A stretch of DNA of 64,000 nt, taken from Frateuria hangzhouensis (GTDB taxonomy: Bacteria > Pseudomonadota > Gammaproteobacteria > Xanthomonadales > Rhodanobacteraceae). The position numbers were made by a program, and so were the translations under genes. Below the pieces are notes generated by a model. It was not told the origin of the DNA. It did not search any database and saw only the letters and a program-made list of their open reading frames with translations. Of the stretch, positions 1-10,200 are shown in pieces. Positions within the stretch are counted from its first letter, which is position 1, and every line of letters starts with the position of its first letter. Location: NCBI RefSeq assembly GCF_026410505.1, contig NZ_JAPMIU010000004.1:124001-188000 (forward strand), in the 5' to 3' direction.

Positions 1-1083
1 CCCCAAGGTCGCGAAGTCGATGTCCCGGCTACGCTCGATCGCCTTCAGCAGCCCTTGGGTGCCTGTCGGGGGAATTTCGGTCGCGCTGAGCAACTGGCGC
101 CGGAAGTCGTTGATCTCGCCTGCGGACACCACGCGCGAGTGGCTGGAAAGCATGCGATCGAGCAACGTGGTGCCTGATCGCGGCAGGCCGACGATGAAGA
201 TGGGGGTGGGACCTTTGTGGGAAGGACCCATGCCCGGGTTTCCCCTCCCGTCGGGCGCCGACGCGCCGGTGAGTGCGGCAGTGAGTGCTGCCTCGCTGGG
301 CGCGTCATAGGGGTTGAGCGCGTGCATCAACGCATTGCTGCGCGCCAGGGCCGACCATGCTTCCTCGTAGCGCCCGAGGTCGTCGAGTTCCTTGAACAAG
401 GCGGACTCGAACTCGGCGCGGACCAGGTTGTCTGCCGGATGGCTGGTGCCCTGGGGGATCCGTTCCAGCTGCTGATGCAGGAAATCGAGGTCATGGGTTG
501 CTGCAGTCTGCTTGCGCAGGTTCGCCAGCGCCATGGCGGCGCCCCCGAATAACGGCCAGCGGCGCAGGCAGGTCTCGAGCGCTTCCTGTGCGGCAGCCAG
601 CTCGCCGCTGTACTGCAACAGCACGGCGTGCTGGAAATGGTCGTCCGGCGTATCGGCCCCTGCTGCGATCGCTCGCTCCATCAGGGATTTCGATTCTGCG
701 ACTTCGCCAAACATCTTCCGCAGGCCCGCTTGCGCCGAGAGCACATCGGCAGGCAAGCCGGGGATGGTGGCGAGCCGGTCCAGGCAGGTGCGCGCCGCCA
801 GGGTTTCGCCACTGTTGTAGAGGGCGCGCACCAGCTCAAGGATCCGTCCGGCCTCATCGAGCGGCATCTTTGCGACTTGCAGCAACTGGCTCGTCGAAGC
901 CCGCAACTGCCCCCGCCTGAACATCACGTCCGCCAGCTCCATTCGAGCGGACGCATCGTTCGGTTCAAGCTGCACGAGAGATTCCAGCGTCGCCTGCGCG
1001 GCGGCCAGCTGCTGCGTGTCGATGTAATGCCGGGCGCGGCGGCGCCGGCGGCATTCAGCCGTCGAAGAGTCTGGTGTGTTCAT
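1..1083 (-). CDS. TPR-repeat sulfotransferase (N-terminal 361 residues, cut by window edge)
   Basis: The frame is open from the ATG at 1083 to the left edge, so the C-terminus is missing. Residues ~15-250 are helical and alanine/leucine-rich with TPR-like periodicity. At residues ~294-312 comes the 5'-phosphosulfate-binding loop [19 protein letters not shown], the signature of PAPS-dependent sulfotransferases. In this bacterial family an N-terminal TPR domain precedes a Sulfotransfer domain; the substrate is unknown. The start is uncertain: a good Shine-Dalgarno (GGGAGG) lies before another ATG at 1108, which is out of frame and opens only 17 codons. A small frameshift near the 5' end is therefore possible. 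Family identification is firm from the PSB loop; function beyond sulfotransfer is inference. Confidence 0.85.
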   Translation of the reverse strand, partial: MNTPDSSTAECRRRRRARHYIDTQQLAAAQATLESLVQLEPNDASARMELADVMFRRGQLRASTSQLLQVAKMPLDEAGRILELVRALYNSGETLAARTCLDRLATIPGLPADVLSAQAGLRKMFGEVAESKSLMERAIAAGADTPDDHFQHAVLLQYSGELAAAQEALETCLRRWPLFGGAAMALANLRKQTAATHDLDFLHQQLERIPQGTSHPADNLVRAEFESALFKELDDLGRYEEAWSALARSNALMHALNPYDAPSEAALTAALTGASAPDGRGNPGMGPSHKGPTPIFIVGLPRSGTTLLDRMLSSHSRVVSAGEINDFRRQLLSATEIPPTGTQGLLKAIERSRDIDFATLG

Positions 1084-1384
1084 GAGTCATGTCATCCGGC
1101 GTGTTCATCCGGAAAGATCCTCCCGACCGGCAGAAGGATCATCCCCGCCATAAGCTTCGCGCACGCCTGGCGCACGCATCGCTGACCAGTCTGATCGAAT
1201 ATGGCCTGCACTTCCAGTTGGAAAGATGGGCCGGGCCGGGTGTCTTTCGCCTCTGGTCGCGGCGACATGGGATCGCTGACGGACCCAGTCGGAACCGCCA
1301 CTGTCGACAGGCCCGGCCTCATGTAGCCCGCCCTCAAAGGCCGCCGCGGCCGGGTCGCGTGATGTGCAGCGTGGCGCATGACGA
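1084..1384. other. Gene-free spacer
   Basis: This stretch holds the 5' region of the leftward sulfotransferase gene and, beyond it, unassigned sequence up to the terminator of the TonB receptor gene. Short open frames on both strands have no recognisable family features, and I see no structured RNA or palindrome in it. Confidence 0.5.
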
Positions 1385-1418
1385 AGAAAAAAAAGCGCCA
1401 CCCCTGCGGGTGGCGCTT
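1385..1418 (-). terminator. Rho-independent terminator of the TonB-dependent receptor gene
   Basis: An 11-bp perfect stem (AAGCGCCACCC / GGGTGGCGCTT, 1393-1403 with 1408-1418) has a 4-nt loop. On the minus strand it is followed by a run of eight T's. It lies ~40 nt past the receptor stop codon at 1457, in the right orientation. Confidence 0.9.
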
Positions 1419-1456
1419 CCTGTGACTCTCACGAGTCGCTACCGCTACTTTGCCTA

Positions 1457-4400
1457 TCAGTAGTCGTAGGACACCGACAGACGCATGTAACGCGGATCCT
1501 GGAAGTACAGAGCCTCGTGGTACGTGTTGCTGATGGTGCTACCGGACCGCGGATACAGATGCGGTTCGGTCTGCAGCACGGTCTGCTTGTCGAACACGTT
1601 GAACACGTCAAGCTTGAACGCCAGCTTGTGCTCGGCGAAGGCCGGACGGTAAGCCAGGCTCAGGTCGACGCGGGTCTGCCAGGGGTTGGTACCCGCCGAG
1701 CCCGGGGGCGACGGCACGCCACGGCACCAGTGGTAATCGGTACCGTAGGCACCGCCCGGATTGGTCTGCTCGGGACCGAACCAGCCCAGGCACGATTCGG
1801 GCGCGCCCGACTGCACCAGCGCCGTGCCGGCCACCAGCCATTCCGGCGTCACCTGCCAGGCACCATAGGCCTTCAGCTGGTGCTTGCGGTGGTTGGCCAG
1901 ATAGCCACGGGAGCTGCTCATCAGCTCGACGTAATCCCAGTCCTCGGTGACCGAGACGTCGGTCTGGCCGATGTCCGAGCGCACCTGGCCCTCGGCGTTG
2001 CCCCAGCTGCGCGCGTAGGTGTAGCTGACGCGACCCATCCAGGTGCCGTTGAACGGATGCTCCAGGTACAGGTCCAGCGCATAGTAGTCACGCTGCACCT
2101 TGGGCGTACCACCGAAGTCCGCCGCCGTCATCGGCACGATGACCGAATCGGTGCCGTCAACCGAGTTGACCTTGATGTTGGAGGTCAGGTTCGGATTGAC
2201 GATGCGGCACCCGGGCGTATCCCACAGCCACTGGTCGGTGTTGTAGCCCATGGAGGCCATCTTGTCGCGCACGCGGACCGGATCGCACTCGTCGTCGATC
2301 ACGGTGCCGACCGTGCGGTAGGTGCCCTTGGCGCCATACACCCAGTCCGCACCCAGCGTCTTGTCGAAGCCCAGGATGTATTCGTCCTGGTACTGCGGCT
2401 TGAGGTTGGTGGAGGTGACCGTCTTCGGGTCAGGCGGAATGCCGAACTCGTTGTTTGCCGACACCGGGCCCGGGGCTGCACCGCCATCGGCGCCGCGCAC
2501 CGGTACCAGACCGGTCGGAATGCCGTTCGCATCGATGCCGGTATAGGTGAAGTATTCACCGGTATTGATGGAACCGGAGGCCGCGCGCTCGCCGGTAGCC
2601 TGCGGAATGGCCAGGTAATAGCGGCCGGCGCTGCCGTAGAGCTTGAGCGACGAATCGCCGTTGACGTCCCAGCTGAAGCCCAGACGCGGCTCCCACTGGT
2701 CCTTCTGGACCACGAACTGGTTGCCCTGGGCGTTGCTGTTGGTGAAGTCGTCGTTGCGCAGGCCCAGCTGCAGCAGCAGGTTGGGGGTGATCTGCCACTT
2801 GTCCTGCACGTACCACGCGCGCTGCGAGGCGGACATGCTGGTGACGGTGGTGAAGATGTTCCGCTGCACGTAGTAGCCGTCACCGCCCGGCGCGCCCACG
2901 TTCAGAACCGTGTTGATGTCGTCACCCGGCTTCGTGCGGTTGTAGATCCAGACATAGCCCGGACCCGAGCGCGTCCTGCCCTGGTTGTCGGCGGTGTAAT
3001 CGAGGTTGTCGATACCGACCTGCAACAGGTGGTCGCCCAGGCGATAGTCGAAGTCGACACGCAGGCCCTTGGAGGACTGCTTCGATTCGGGCGAACTGAT
3101 CGTGGCGACGTTCTGGGCGTTGACGATGCCCTGGCCGCCGTTGAGCGCCGGGTTCTGCAGGTCGGAGCCGGAGATGAACGGCAGGTCGCTGGGGTTGGGC
3201 ACCAGCGTCGGGTTCTTCACCTCGGTCTTGCCGTACAGGATGCTCAGCGTGGCCGCATCGCTCAAGTAGCTGGTGTACTGGAAGATGTCGGTCTTGTTCT
3301 CGTAGTCCAGGTAGCTCAGGTCGCCGGTCTTTGCGATGTCGGTCGCCGTGTCGCTATCGAACGAATACGACTCGCCGTAACCGTTCTTGGAGTTCTGCTG
3401 CAGCCGGGTGTACTCGAGGATGTTGCTGTCGTTGATGTTCCAGTCGATCTTGCCGTACCAGCGCAGGTCACGATTGGTGTAGTAATCGTCACGCTGGTTC
3501 TCGGCATACTGGACGCTGCGGCCCTTGGTCTTGGTCTGGTCGACCGACACGAAGGCGAACAGCTTGTCCTTGACCAGCGGGCCACCGGCGTAGACCGAAT
3601 AGGTAGTGCTCCACTGCTTGTTCTCTTCGCGATAGCGGTGCAGGTCGCCAGGGGACTTGGTCACGTCCTCGAAGCTCTCGCCCGGCTGCAGCTGGACGTC
3701 GGGGTAATAGACGTTGCGCAGATCCGATTCCATGGAACGCGGGGCCCAGGTCACCTGGCCGCCGAAATGCCATTCGTTGGTGCCGCGCTTGCCGATCTGG
3801 CTGAGCACGCCGCCGTCGGAGCGACCGTATTTGGCGTCATAGCCGCCGACGATGGTCTGCTGCTGGTCGATCGAGCCGTACGGCAGCTGGTACGCCGCAC
3901 CGGTGTAGTTGTACAGCGAGGTGGTGTTGAAACCGTTGACGTAGTAGGCGTTCTCGGTGGCGCCGGCGCCGGCAAACGTGATGACCGGGCCGGTCACCGA
4001 GTTGCCGAAGTAGCCGCTGCCCTGGACGACGCCCGGGGCCAGCAATGCGATCGCCTCGGCGCTGCGTGCGAGCGGCAGCTGGGCCAGCTGGGCCGCGGTC
4101 ACGGTCATCGAAGAGGCGGCGGAGCTCACGTCGATCGACGGCAGCGCGCTGGCATTGACCTGCACGGTGGCCAGTTCCGTGGCGAAGTCGACCTCGGTGC
4201 CGGCACCGGCGGCAATGGTCACGTTGTTGCGCGAAGTGACGGTCTCGCCATCCTTGCTGAGGGTGACCGTGTAGGTGCCGACCGGCAGGTTGGCGGAGAA
4301 GCGACCATTCTCATTGGCCGTTACCGTGCGGCTGACGCCGCCGGCGCTGGTCATGGTGACCGATTCGCCCGCGGGTGCGGTACCGAAGATGGAACCATTG

Positions 4401-4507
4401 GTGGCCTGGCCGTAGGCGAAGCCCGAAAAGCCCAGGCCGATAGCCACGGCCATCACCAGGGCGTTGCGGCGAGGTTGCGCCCCGCGCGGAATAAAGCGCT
4501 TGTTCAT
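1457..4507 (-). CDS. TonB-dependent receptor with carboxypeptidase-regulatory-like N-domain (Oar type)
   Basis: This 1016-residue outer-membrane receptor carries a signal peptide (residues 1-~34, ending near FAYGQA). Next is a carboxypeptidase-D-regulatory-like beta-sandwich (~38-105, with the typical ...GxFSANLPVGTYTVTL pattern), a plug domain (~115-245) and a long beta-barrel. The final residues SVSYDY end in an aromatic, as expected for Bam-assembled barrels. Oar-like receptors are expanded in Xanthomonadales and are usually tied to peptide or protein-derived substrates; the ligand here is unknown. The start is set at the ATG at 4507 rather than the TTG one codon upstream, because GGGGAGA sits ~7 nt before the ATG. 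The gene is monocistronic, with its own terminator at 1385-1418. Confidence 0.9.
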   Translation of the reverse strand: MNKRFIPRGAQPRRNALVMAVAIGLGFSGFAYGQATNGSIFGTAPAGESVTMTSAGGVSRTVTANENGRFSANLPVGTYTVTLSKDGETVTSRNNVTIAAGAGTEVDFATELATVQVNASALPSIDVSSAASSMTVTAAQLAQLPLARSAEAIALLAPGVVQGSGYFGNSVTGPVITFAGAGATENAYYVNGFNTTSLYNYTGAAYQLPYGSIDQQQTIVGGYDAKYGRSDGGVLSQIGKRGTNEWHFGGQVTWAPRSMESDLRNVYYPDVQLQPGESFEDVTKSPGDLHRYREENKQWSTTYSVYAGGPLVKDKLFAFVSVDQTKTKGRSVQYAENQRDDYYTNRDLRWYGKIDWNINDSNILEYTRLQQNSKNGYGESYSFDSDTATDIAKTGDLSYLDYENKTDIFQYTSYLSDAATLSILYGKTEVKNPTLVPNPSDLPFISGSDLQNPALNGGQGIVNAQNVATISSPESKQSSKGLRVDFDYRLGDHLLQVGIDNLDYTADNQGRTRSGPGYVWIYNRTKPGDDINTVLNVGAPGGDGYYVQRNIFTTVTSMSASQRAWYVQDKWQITPNLLLQLGLRNDDFTNSNAQGNQFVVQKDQWEPRLGFSWDVNGDSSLKLYGSAGRYYLAIPQATGERAASGSINTGEYFTYTGIDANGIPTGLVPVRGADGGAAPGPVSANNEFGIPPDPKTVTSTNLKPQYQDEYILGFDKTLGADWVYGAKGTYRTVGTVIDDECDPVRVRDKMASMGYNTDQWLWDTPGCRIVNPNLTSNIKVNSVDGTDSVIVPMTAADFGGTPKVQRDYYALDLYLEHPFNGTWMGRVSYTYARSWGNAEGQVRSDIGQTDVSVTEDWDYVELMSSSRGYLANHRKHQLKAYGAWQVTPEWLVAGTALVQSGAPESCLGWFGPEQTNPGGAYGTDYHWCRGVPSPPGSAGTNPWQTRVDLSLAYRPAFAEHKLAFKLDVFNVFDKQTVLQTEPHLYPRSGSTISNTYHEALYFQDPRYMRLSVSYDY

Positions 4508-4810
4508 CAAGTGATCTCCCCAGATCGACTCGCAGACGAGTCATGTAAAAAGCCACGCGGCCGACACAAAGCCCGGCTCGCTGGAAAACCCACGAATAAC
4601 GCTTTCCTGTTGCACCCGATACGGTAATTACCGCTCTTTGGCCTCGCCCCAGCGTTCGTTCGTTTGTTGCATTCACCAACCTAAGACGGTGAATTGCTGA
4701 CGGAACGTAGCGCCGAGCGTAACTTCGTGTCAACTTTTTTTTAGCAATTTCCTCTCGGCTCAGTAACCGGCCTGGAGTATGGGAATCGCTTTCCCTACTA
4801 TGGGATCGTT
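4508..4810. promoter_or_regulatory. Divergent intergenic region between TonB receptor and btuB
   Basis: About 300 nt separate the leftward TonB receptor start from the rightward cobalamin riboswitch. The part around 4725-4755 is AT-richer than its surroundings (a run of T's near 4736-4742) and probably holds promoters. I cannot place -35/-10 boxes with confidence. Confidence 0.4.
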
Positions 4811-5010
4811 TCGGGTGTTCCCTGCAGGCATAGGCCGGCACGGAATGAAACGGGAAGCCGGTGCGTGGTGCCATGCACCACAAGGCCGGCGCTGCCCCCG
4901 CAACGGTAAGCGAGTCGAACGGACGGCCCACGCCACTGTGCCAGTGCATGGGAAGGCGCCGCCCCGGCAGGCCCCAGGCCTGCGCCCGCGAGTCCGGAGA
5001 CCGGCCCGAA
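4811..5010 (+). promoter_or_regulatory. Cobalamin (adenosylcobalamin) riboswitch upstream of btuB
   Basis: The classic conserved blocks appear in order: GGGAAGCCGGTG (~4852), GCTGCCCCCGCAACGGTAA (~4893-4911), the B12-box-like GCCACTG followed by GTGCATGGGAAGGCGCC (~4930-4960), and GCGAGTCCGGAGACCGGCC (~4987-5005). The outer P1 helix closes between TCGGG at 4811-4815 and CCCGA at 5005-5009. It sits ~145 nt ahead of the btuB start, where such elements repress outer-membrane B12 uptake when coenzyme B12 is abundant. Identification rests on the unmistakable consensus. The expression platform between 5010 and 5154 was not resolved. Confidence 0.95.
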
Positions 5011-5154
5011 GCGTTGCCTGGTGGACCTGCGGTGGGCGGGGCGGACCTCGTGCGGCCCCGCGCCTGCCCGTCGTTCCTTCTGTTCCCGCTGATCGGCCAG
5101 CCTATCCATCGCTCGGGCCGTGCGTGGGCGCGCGGCCGAAGGAACACCGTACCT

Positions 5155-7005
5155 ATGAAGAAGACCCTGTTCGCTGCCGCCCTGTGCGGCTGCTCGTTCG
5201 TTGCCGCGGCGGCCGACGCCACCGACCCGGCCGCGCTTTCGCCGGTGGTGGTCACCGCCACGCGCACCGCCATCACCGTGGACGACGCGCTGTCGTCGGT
5301 CAGCGTGATCACCCGCGCGGACATCGACCGGCTGCAGCCGGTGTCGCTGATCGACCTGCTGCAGAACCTGCCCGGGGTGAGCTTCGCCCAGGCCGGCGGG
5401 CTGGGCCAGCAGAGTTCGCTGTTCCTGCGCGGCACCAATTCCTCGCACACGTTGCTGCTGATCGACGGCGTCCGCGTGGGCACGGTCAGCGCCGGCATCC
5501 CGGCGTTCGACCAGTTGCCGCTGGACCAGATCGAGCGGATCGAAGTGGTGCGCGGGCCGCGTTCCAGCCTGTATGGCGCGGACGCGATCGGCGGAGTGAT
5601 CCAGATCTTCACCCGGCACGGGCCGCGCAACGGCGGCCTGGCGCCCTCGCTGCGCCTGGGCACCGGCAGCCGTGGCTATGCCGACGGCCAGCTGGGCCTG
5701 GCCGGCGGCGACAAGCACGCCTGGTACAACCTCAGCGTGGGTGGCCAGTACACCCGCGGCATCAACGCCTGCCGGGTCGGCGCGGCGGCCGCGTTCGCCG
5801 GTTGCTTCGCGGACGAGCCCGATGCCGATGCCTACCGCAACTACAACGCACTGGCCAACCTCGGCTACCGCTGGGATGGCGGCACCGAACTGGCGGGCAC
5901 CTGGTTGCGCAGCGACAGCCGCGTGGAGTTCGACGGCGCCCCGTACGGCAACCAGCACCACAACCGGCAACAGGTGGCCGGCGCACGATTGGGTTTCGCA
6001 CCGCGGCCGGGCTGGACGGTGACGCTCGCCGCCGGACAGAGCCTGGACGAGCAAACCACCTACAACGACGGCGTGTTCGTGCGGTACGGCAATTCGCGCC
6101 GCGACCAGGCCTCGTGGCAGAACGACCTGAGCCTGGCCGACGATCAGCTGCTCACGCTCGGCATCGACTGGCAGCACGAGCACCTGTCCAGCGACACCGG
6201 CTATCTGGCCGACGACCGTGGCGACACCAGCGGCTACGCGCAGTACCAGGGCAGCTTCGGCCGGCATGAGCTGCAGCTTTCCGTGCGCCACGACGACAAC
6301 CAGCAGTTCGGCGGCCATACCACCGGCGCGGCCGCCTGGGGTTACGCGTTCGACCACGGCCTGCGGCTGTCGGCAAGCTGGGGCAGCGCCTTCCATGCGC
6401 CGACCTTCAACGACCTGTACTACCCCTACGGCAGCGGCAACCCCGAGCTCGAGCCCGAAACCTCGCGCAGCGCTGAGCTCGGCCTGTCGCAGCGGCTGGA
6501 CAACGGGCACTGGGCGCTCAACGCCTACCAGACCCGCATCGACCAGTTGATCTCGCTGGACGCCAACTATTTTCCGCGCAACATCAGCCGCGCGCGCATC
6601 CGCGCGCTGGAAGCGCAGTTCGGCACCCGGCTTGGCGATTGGCGGCTGGAAAGCTGGCTGACCCTGCAGCGCCCGGTCAACCGCGACGGCGGCGCCAACG
6701 AGGGCCACCTGCTGCCGCGCCGTCCGGAGCGCACCGCGCGGATCGAGCTGGATCGCCAGTTCGGCGCGTTCGGCGTGGGCGCCACGGTGCTGGCCGCCGG
6801 CGGACGCTACGACGACCTGGCCAACCTGCGCCGGCTGGGTGGCTACGCCACCACCGACCTGCGCGCCAGCTATGCCTTCGCGCCGGGCTGGCAGGTGCAG
6901 GCGCGGCTGGCCAACGCGTTCGACCGCCGCTACGAGACGGTGTACTACTTCAACCAGCCTGGACGCAGCTGGTACCTGACGGTGCGCTACACGGCCGCCG
7001 ACTGA
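5155..7005 (+). CDS. btuB: TonB-dependent vitamin B12 receptor BtuB
   Basis: This 616-residue outer-membrane receptor imports cobalamin with energy from TonB-ExbBD. It has a signal peptide (~1-22), a TonB-box-like stretch LSPVVVTATRT (~28-38), a plug domain (~40-145, with the typical GVRVGTVSAGIPAFDQLP and GPRSSLYGADAIGGVI motifs) and a 22-strand-type barrel. Length matches E. coli BtuB (614). The ATG at 5155 is chosen because it begins a clean signal peptide; upstream in-frame starts would run through the riboswitch. The cobalamin riboswitch ahead makes the substrate assignment much stronger than homology alone. The last residues (VRYTAAD) extend four past the usual terminal aromatic. No btuCDF or cob genes are adjacent. 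Confidence 0.93.
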   Translation: MKKTLFAAALCGCSFVAAAADATDPAALSPVVVTATRTAITVDDALSSVSVITRADIDRLQPVSLIDLLQNLPGVSFAQAGGLGQQSSLFLRGTNSSHTLLLIDGVRVGTVSAGIPAFDQLPLDQIERIEVVRGPRSSLYGADAIGGVIQIFTRHGPRNGGLAPSLRLGTGSRGYADGQLGLAGGDKHAWYNLSVGGQYTRGINACRVGAAAAFAGCFADEPDADAYRNYNALANLGYRWDGGTELAGTWLRSDSRVEFDGAPYGNQHHNRQQVAGARLGFAPRPGWTVTLAAGQSLDEQTTYNDGVFVRYGNSRRDQASWQNDLSLADDQLLTLGIDWQHEHLSSDTGYLADDRGDTSGYAQYQGSFGRHELQLSVRHDDNQQFGGHTTGAAAWGYAFDHGLRLSASWGSAFHAPTFNDLYYPYGSGNPELEPETSRSAELGLSQRLDNGHWALNAYQTRIDQLISLDANYFPRNISRARIRALEAQFGTRLGDWRLESWLTLQRPVNRDGGANEGHLLPRRPERTARIELDRQFGAFGVGATVLAAGGRYDDLANLRRLGGYATTDLRASYAFAPGWQVQARLANAFDRRYETVYYFNQPGRSWYLTVRYTAAD

Positions 7006-7014
7006 CCGGACCCT

Positions 7015-7040
7015 GTAGGAGCCCACTTGTGGGCTCCTAC
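7015..7040. repeat. GTAG-headed REP palindrome (short form)
   Basis: This is a perfect 12-bp inverted repeat, GTAGGAGCCCAC / GTGGGCTCCTAC, with a 2-nt loop, 9 nt past the btuB stop. It is the compact version of the AGGAGCCCAC family that recurs at 10486, 14436, 29417 and 42603. It may also act as a transcription barrier. Confidence 0.85.
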
Positions 7041-7242
7041 ATGAAGGCGGCGACCGCGGGATCATGCCCTGCCTTTCGGCAGGGGCCGGACTTCAGGCAC
7101 ATCCGCGGGCGCAACGCCCAAGGCATAACGTGGGCATGACTTCGCCCACCTTCTGGCCCACGAACCGGGCCCCGCCCGCGCGTTACGCTAGACGCCCCGG
7201 TCCGGCGCTTGCCTGGCCCCCCCGCCGCGGTATGGACGCCCC

Positions 7243-10200
7243 GTGAATATCTTTGCTCCGCTGATCCGACGCCCTATCGGCACTTCGCTGCTGGCCGTGG
7301 GCCTGACCCTGGCCGGCTTCTGGGCCTACCTGCTGCTGGGCGTGGCGGCGCTGCCGTCGCTGGACTTCCCCGGCGTGTACGTGGTTGCCAGCCAGCCGGG
7401 CGCCAGCGCGCAAACCATGGCCAGCACCGTGCTGGCGCCGCTGGAGCGGCACCTGGGGCGCATACCCGGCGTCGACGAGATGTACGGCAATGCCACCGAG
7501 GGCCAGGCCTCGGTATCGGTGCGCTTTACCTTCGACCGCACCGCCGACAGCGCCGCGCGCGACGTGCAGGCGGCGATCAACGCGGCCGCGGCGGACCTGC
7601 CGCCGGGCATGCCCAGTCCGCCGCAGTACTTCAAATTCGATACCTCGCAGATCCCCATCCTGTTCATCACGCTGACCTCCTCGGGGCTGCCGCAGGACCA
7701 GCTGTTCGACCTCACCGACACCCTGCTCAAGCCGGCCGTGGCGCAGATCCCCGGCGTGGCGCAGGTGCAGGTGTTCGGCGGCACGCCGCACGCGGTGCGC
7801 ATCGAACTGGACAACGACGCGCTGGCCGCCAAGGGCCTGACCGCCAACGACGTGGCCAACGCGCTGCGCGCGGCCAACGTCACCTCGCCGCAGGGCACGC
7901 TCAGCAACGGCCGCACGCAGATGACGGTCACCGCCAGCGACGGCCTGCACACGCCGGACGAGTTCGCCCGGCTGCTGATCGCCATGAAGCGTGGCGTGCC
8001 GGTGCGCCTGTCCGACGTGGCGCACGTCTACGGCGGCCAGGAGGACAAGTACCAGGCGGCCTGGTTCAGCACTCCGCAGGCCAATGCGCGCACGGTCGGC
8101 ATGCAGATCACCAAACGGCCCGAAGCCAACGCGGTGGCTACCGTGGAGGCGATCCGCGCCAAGCTGCCGGCGTTGCGCGCGACGTTGCCCGCCAACGTGC
8201 ACGTGAACGCGGTGTTCGACCTCACCCAGACCACCAAGTCGGCACTGCACGAGGTGGAGGTGGCACTGCTGATCTCGATCGTGATGGTGGTGCTGGTGAT
8301 GCTGGTGTTCCTGCGCCGGCTGCGGCCCACGCTGATCGCCACCCTGAGCGTGCCGCTGTCGCTGGCCGGCGCGTTCGTGGCGATGTGGGCGCTGGGCTAC
8401 ACGCTCAATACCCTGTCGCTAGTGGCGCTTGTGCTGTGCATCGGCTTCGTGGTGGACGATGCGATCGTGGTGATCGAGAACATCGTGCGCCACATGGAAC
8501 ACGGCATGCCGCCGCTGCAGGCCGCGCTGACCGGCGTGCGCGAGATCGGCTTCACCGTGGTGTCGATCACGCTGTCCCTGGTCGCCGTGTTCGCGCCGCT
8601 GCTGTTCGGCAACAACGTGCTGGTGATGCTGCTGCGCGAGTTCTCGGTGACGCTGACCGCGGCGGTGGTGATCTCGGCGATCGTCTCGCTCACCCTCACG
8701 CCCGCGCTGTGCGGGCGCCTGCTCAAGCCCGAGCCGGCCAACCCGCGGCCAGCCGGTCGCATCGAACGCGCGGTGGAGAACTTCGATCGCGCGATGCTCC
8801 GGCGCTACGAGCGTGCGCTGGACTGGGCCATGCACCATCGCCGGCTGATGCGCTGGCAGCCGCTGCTCCTGCTGGTGCTGACCGTTGCGCTGGGTATCGC
8901 CGTGGTCAAGACCGCCGGCGGCACGTTCATGCCCGACGAGGACACCGGCCAATTGCAGGCCGACGTGAGCGCCGACGCCAACATCTCGCCGGCGCTGCTC
9001 ACCGAGCGGGTGCAGCAGGTGGCGCGGATCATCCAGGCCGATCCGGCCGTGGCCGACATGCTCACCATGCTCGGCGGGCAGGGCGGCGGAGGCGGCGCGG
9101 TCGGCAATTCGGCGCAGATGTTCATGGACCTCAAGCCACACGGCAACGGGCCGGGCGAGCGTACCGTGGGCGCCAAGCAGGTGGTCGAGCGCCTGTCCAA
9201 GCAGCTGGACAAGCTGCCGGGGGTGGAGGTCGAACTGAACGTCGCGCAGTTCCTCGGTGGCGGCGGCAGCGGCGGCGGTGGCTCCCAGTACGAGTTCCAG
9301 CTGGTCAGCAACAACGGCGGCGACCTGCAGCCGTGGACCCTGAAGATGGTGCGCCAGCTGCGCACCGTGAAAGAGTTCCGCGACGTCGGCAGCGACTTCG
9401 ACCAGGCCGGCAAGCAGCAGATGCTGAAGGTCGACCGCGAGGCCGCCGGCCGGCTGCACGTGAGCATCGGCGACATCGACTCGGCGCTGTACAACTCCTT
9501 CGGGCAGAACCAGGTTTCGGTGATCTACTCGGACATCAACCAGTACCGCGTGGTGCTGACCTCGGCCGGCGCCGAAACGGTCAGTCCGGCGTCGCTGTTG
9601 AATGTGCATGTACGCAACAAGCAAGGGCAGATGATCCCGCTGTCGGCGCTGGCGCGGATCGAGCCGAACATCACGCCGATGCGCGTCCGCCACCACAAGC
9701 AGCTCGAAGCGGCGACGGTGACCTACAACCTGGCCAAGGGCGTGGACCAGGCGCGCGGCGTCAAGCTGGTCGAACAGGCGGCCTTCGCGGTGCATCTGCC
9801 CGAGGGCATCCGGGTCGACTTCACCGGCGCCAACCAGCGCCTGCAGCAGGCCAGCTCCAATGGGATGATCCTGCTGCTGGCCTCGATCGTGGCGATGTAC
9901 ATCGTGCTGGGCATCCTGTACGAGAGCCTGGGCCATCCGCTGACCATCCTCTCCACGCTGCCGGCCGCGGGCGCGGGTGCGTTCCTGGCGATGCTGGTGA
10001 CGCAGACGCAGCTGTCGCTGATGGCGATCATCGCGATCCTGATGCTGATCGGCATCGTCAAGAAGAACGCGATCCTGATGGTCGATTTCGCGCTGGTGGC
10101 CCAACGCGAGCGCGACCTGCCGCCACCCGAGGCGATCCGCGAGGCCGCGCTGGTGCGCTTCCGCCCGATCACCATGACCACGCTGGTGGCGATGGGCGCG

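Noticed and set aside
1517..4627. A 1036-codon open frame on the plus strand opposite the TonB receptor
   Set aside because: It is antisense to a well-supported receptor, has no domain features, and is Val/Gly/Arg-rich as GC-rich shadow frames are.
4798..7065. A 755-codon minus-strand frame covering the riboswitch and btuB
   Set aside because: It runs antisense through the riboswitch and btuB, with shadow-type composition and no family features.
9100..9300. Vector or engineered linker contamination at GGGGSGGGGS
   Set aside because: The surrounding sequence is continuous RND permease with the same codon use, so the linker is native.
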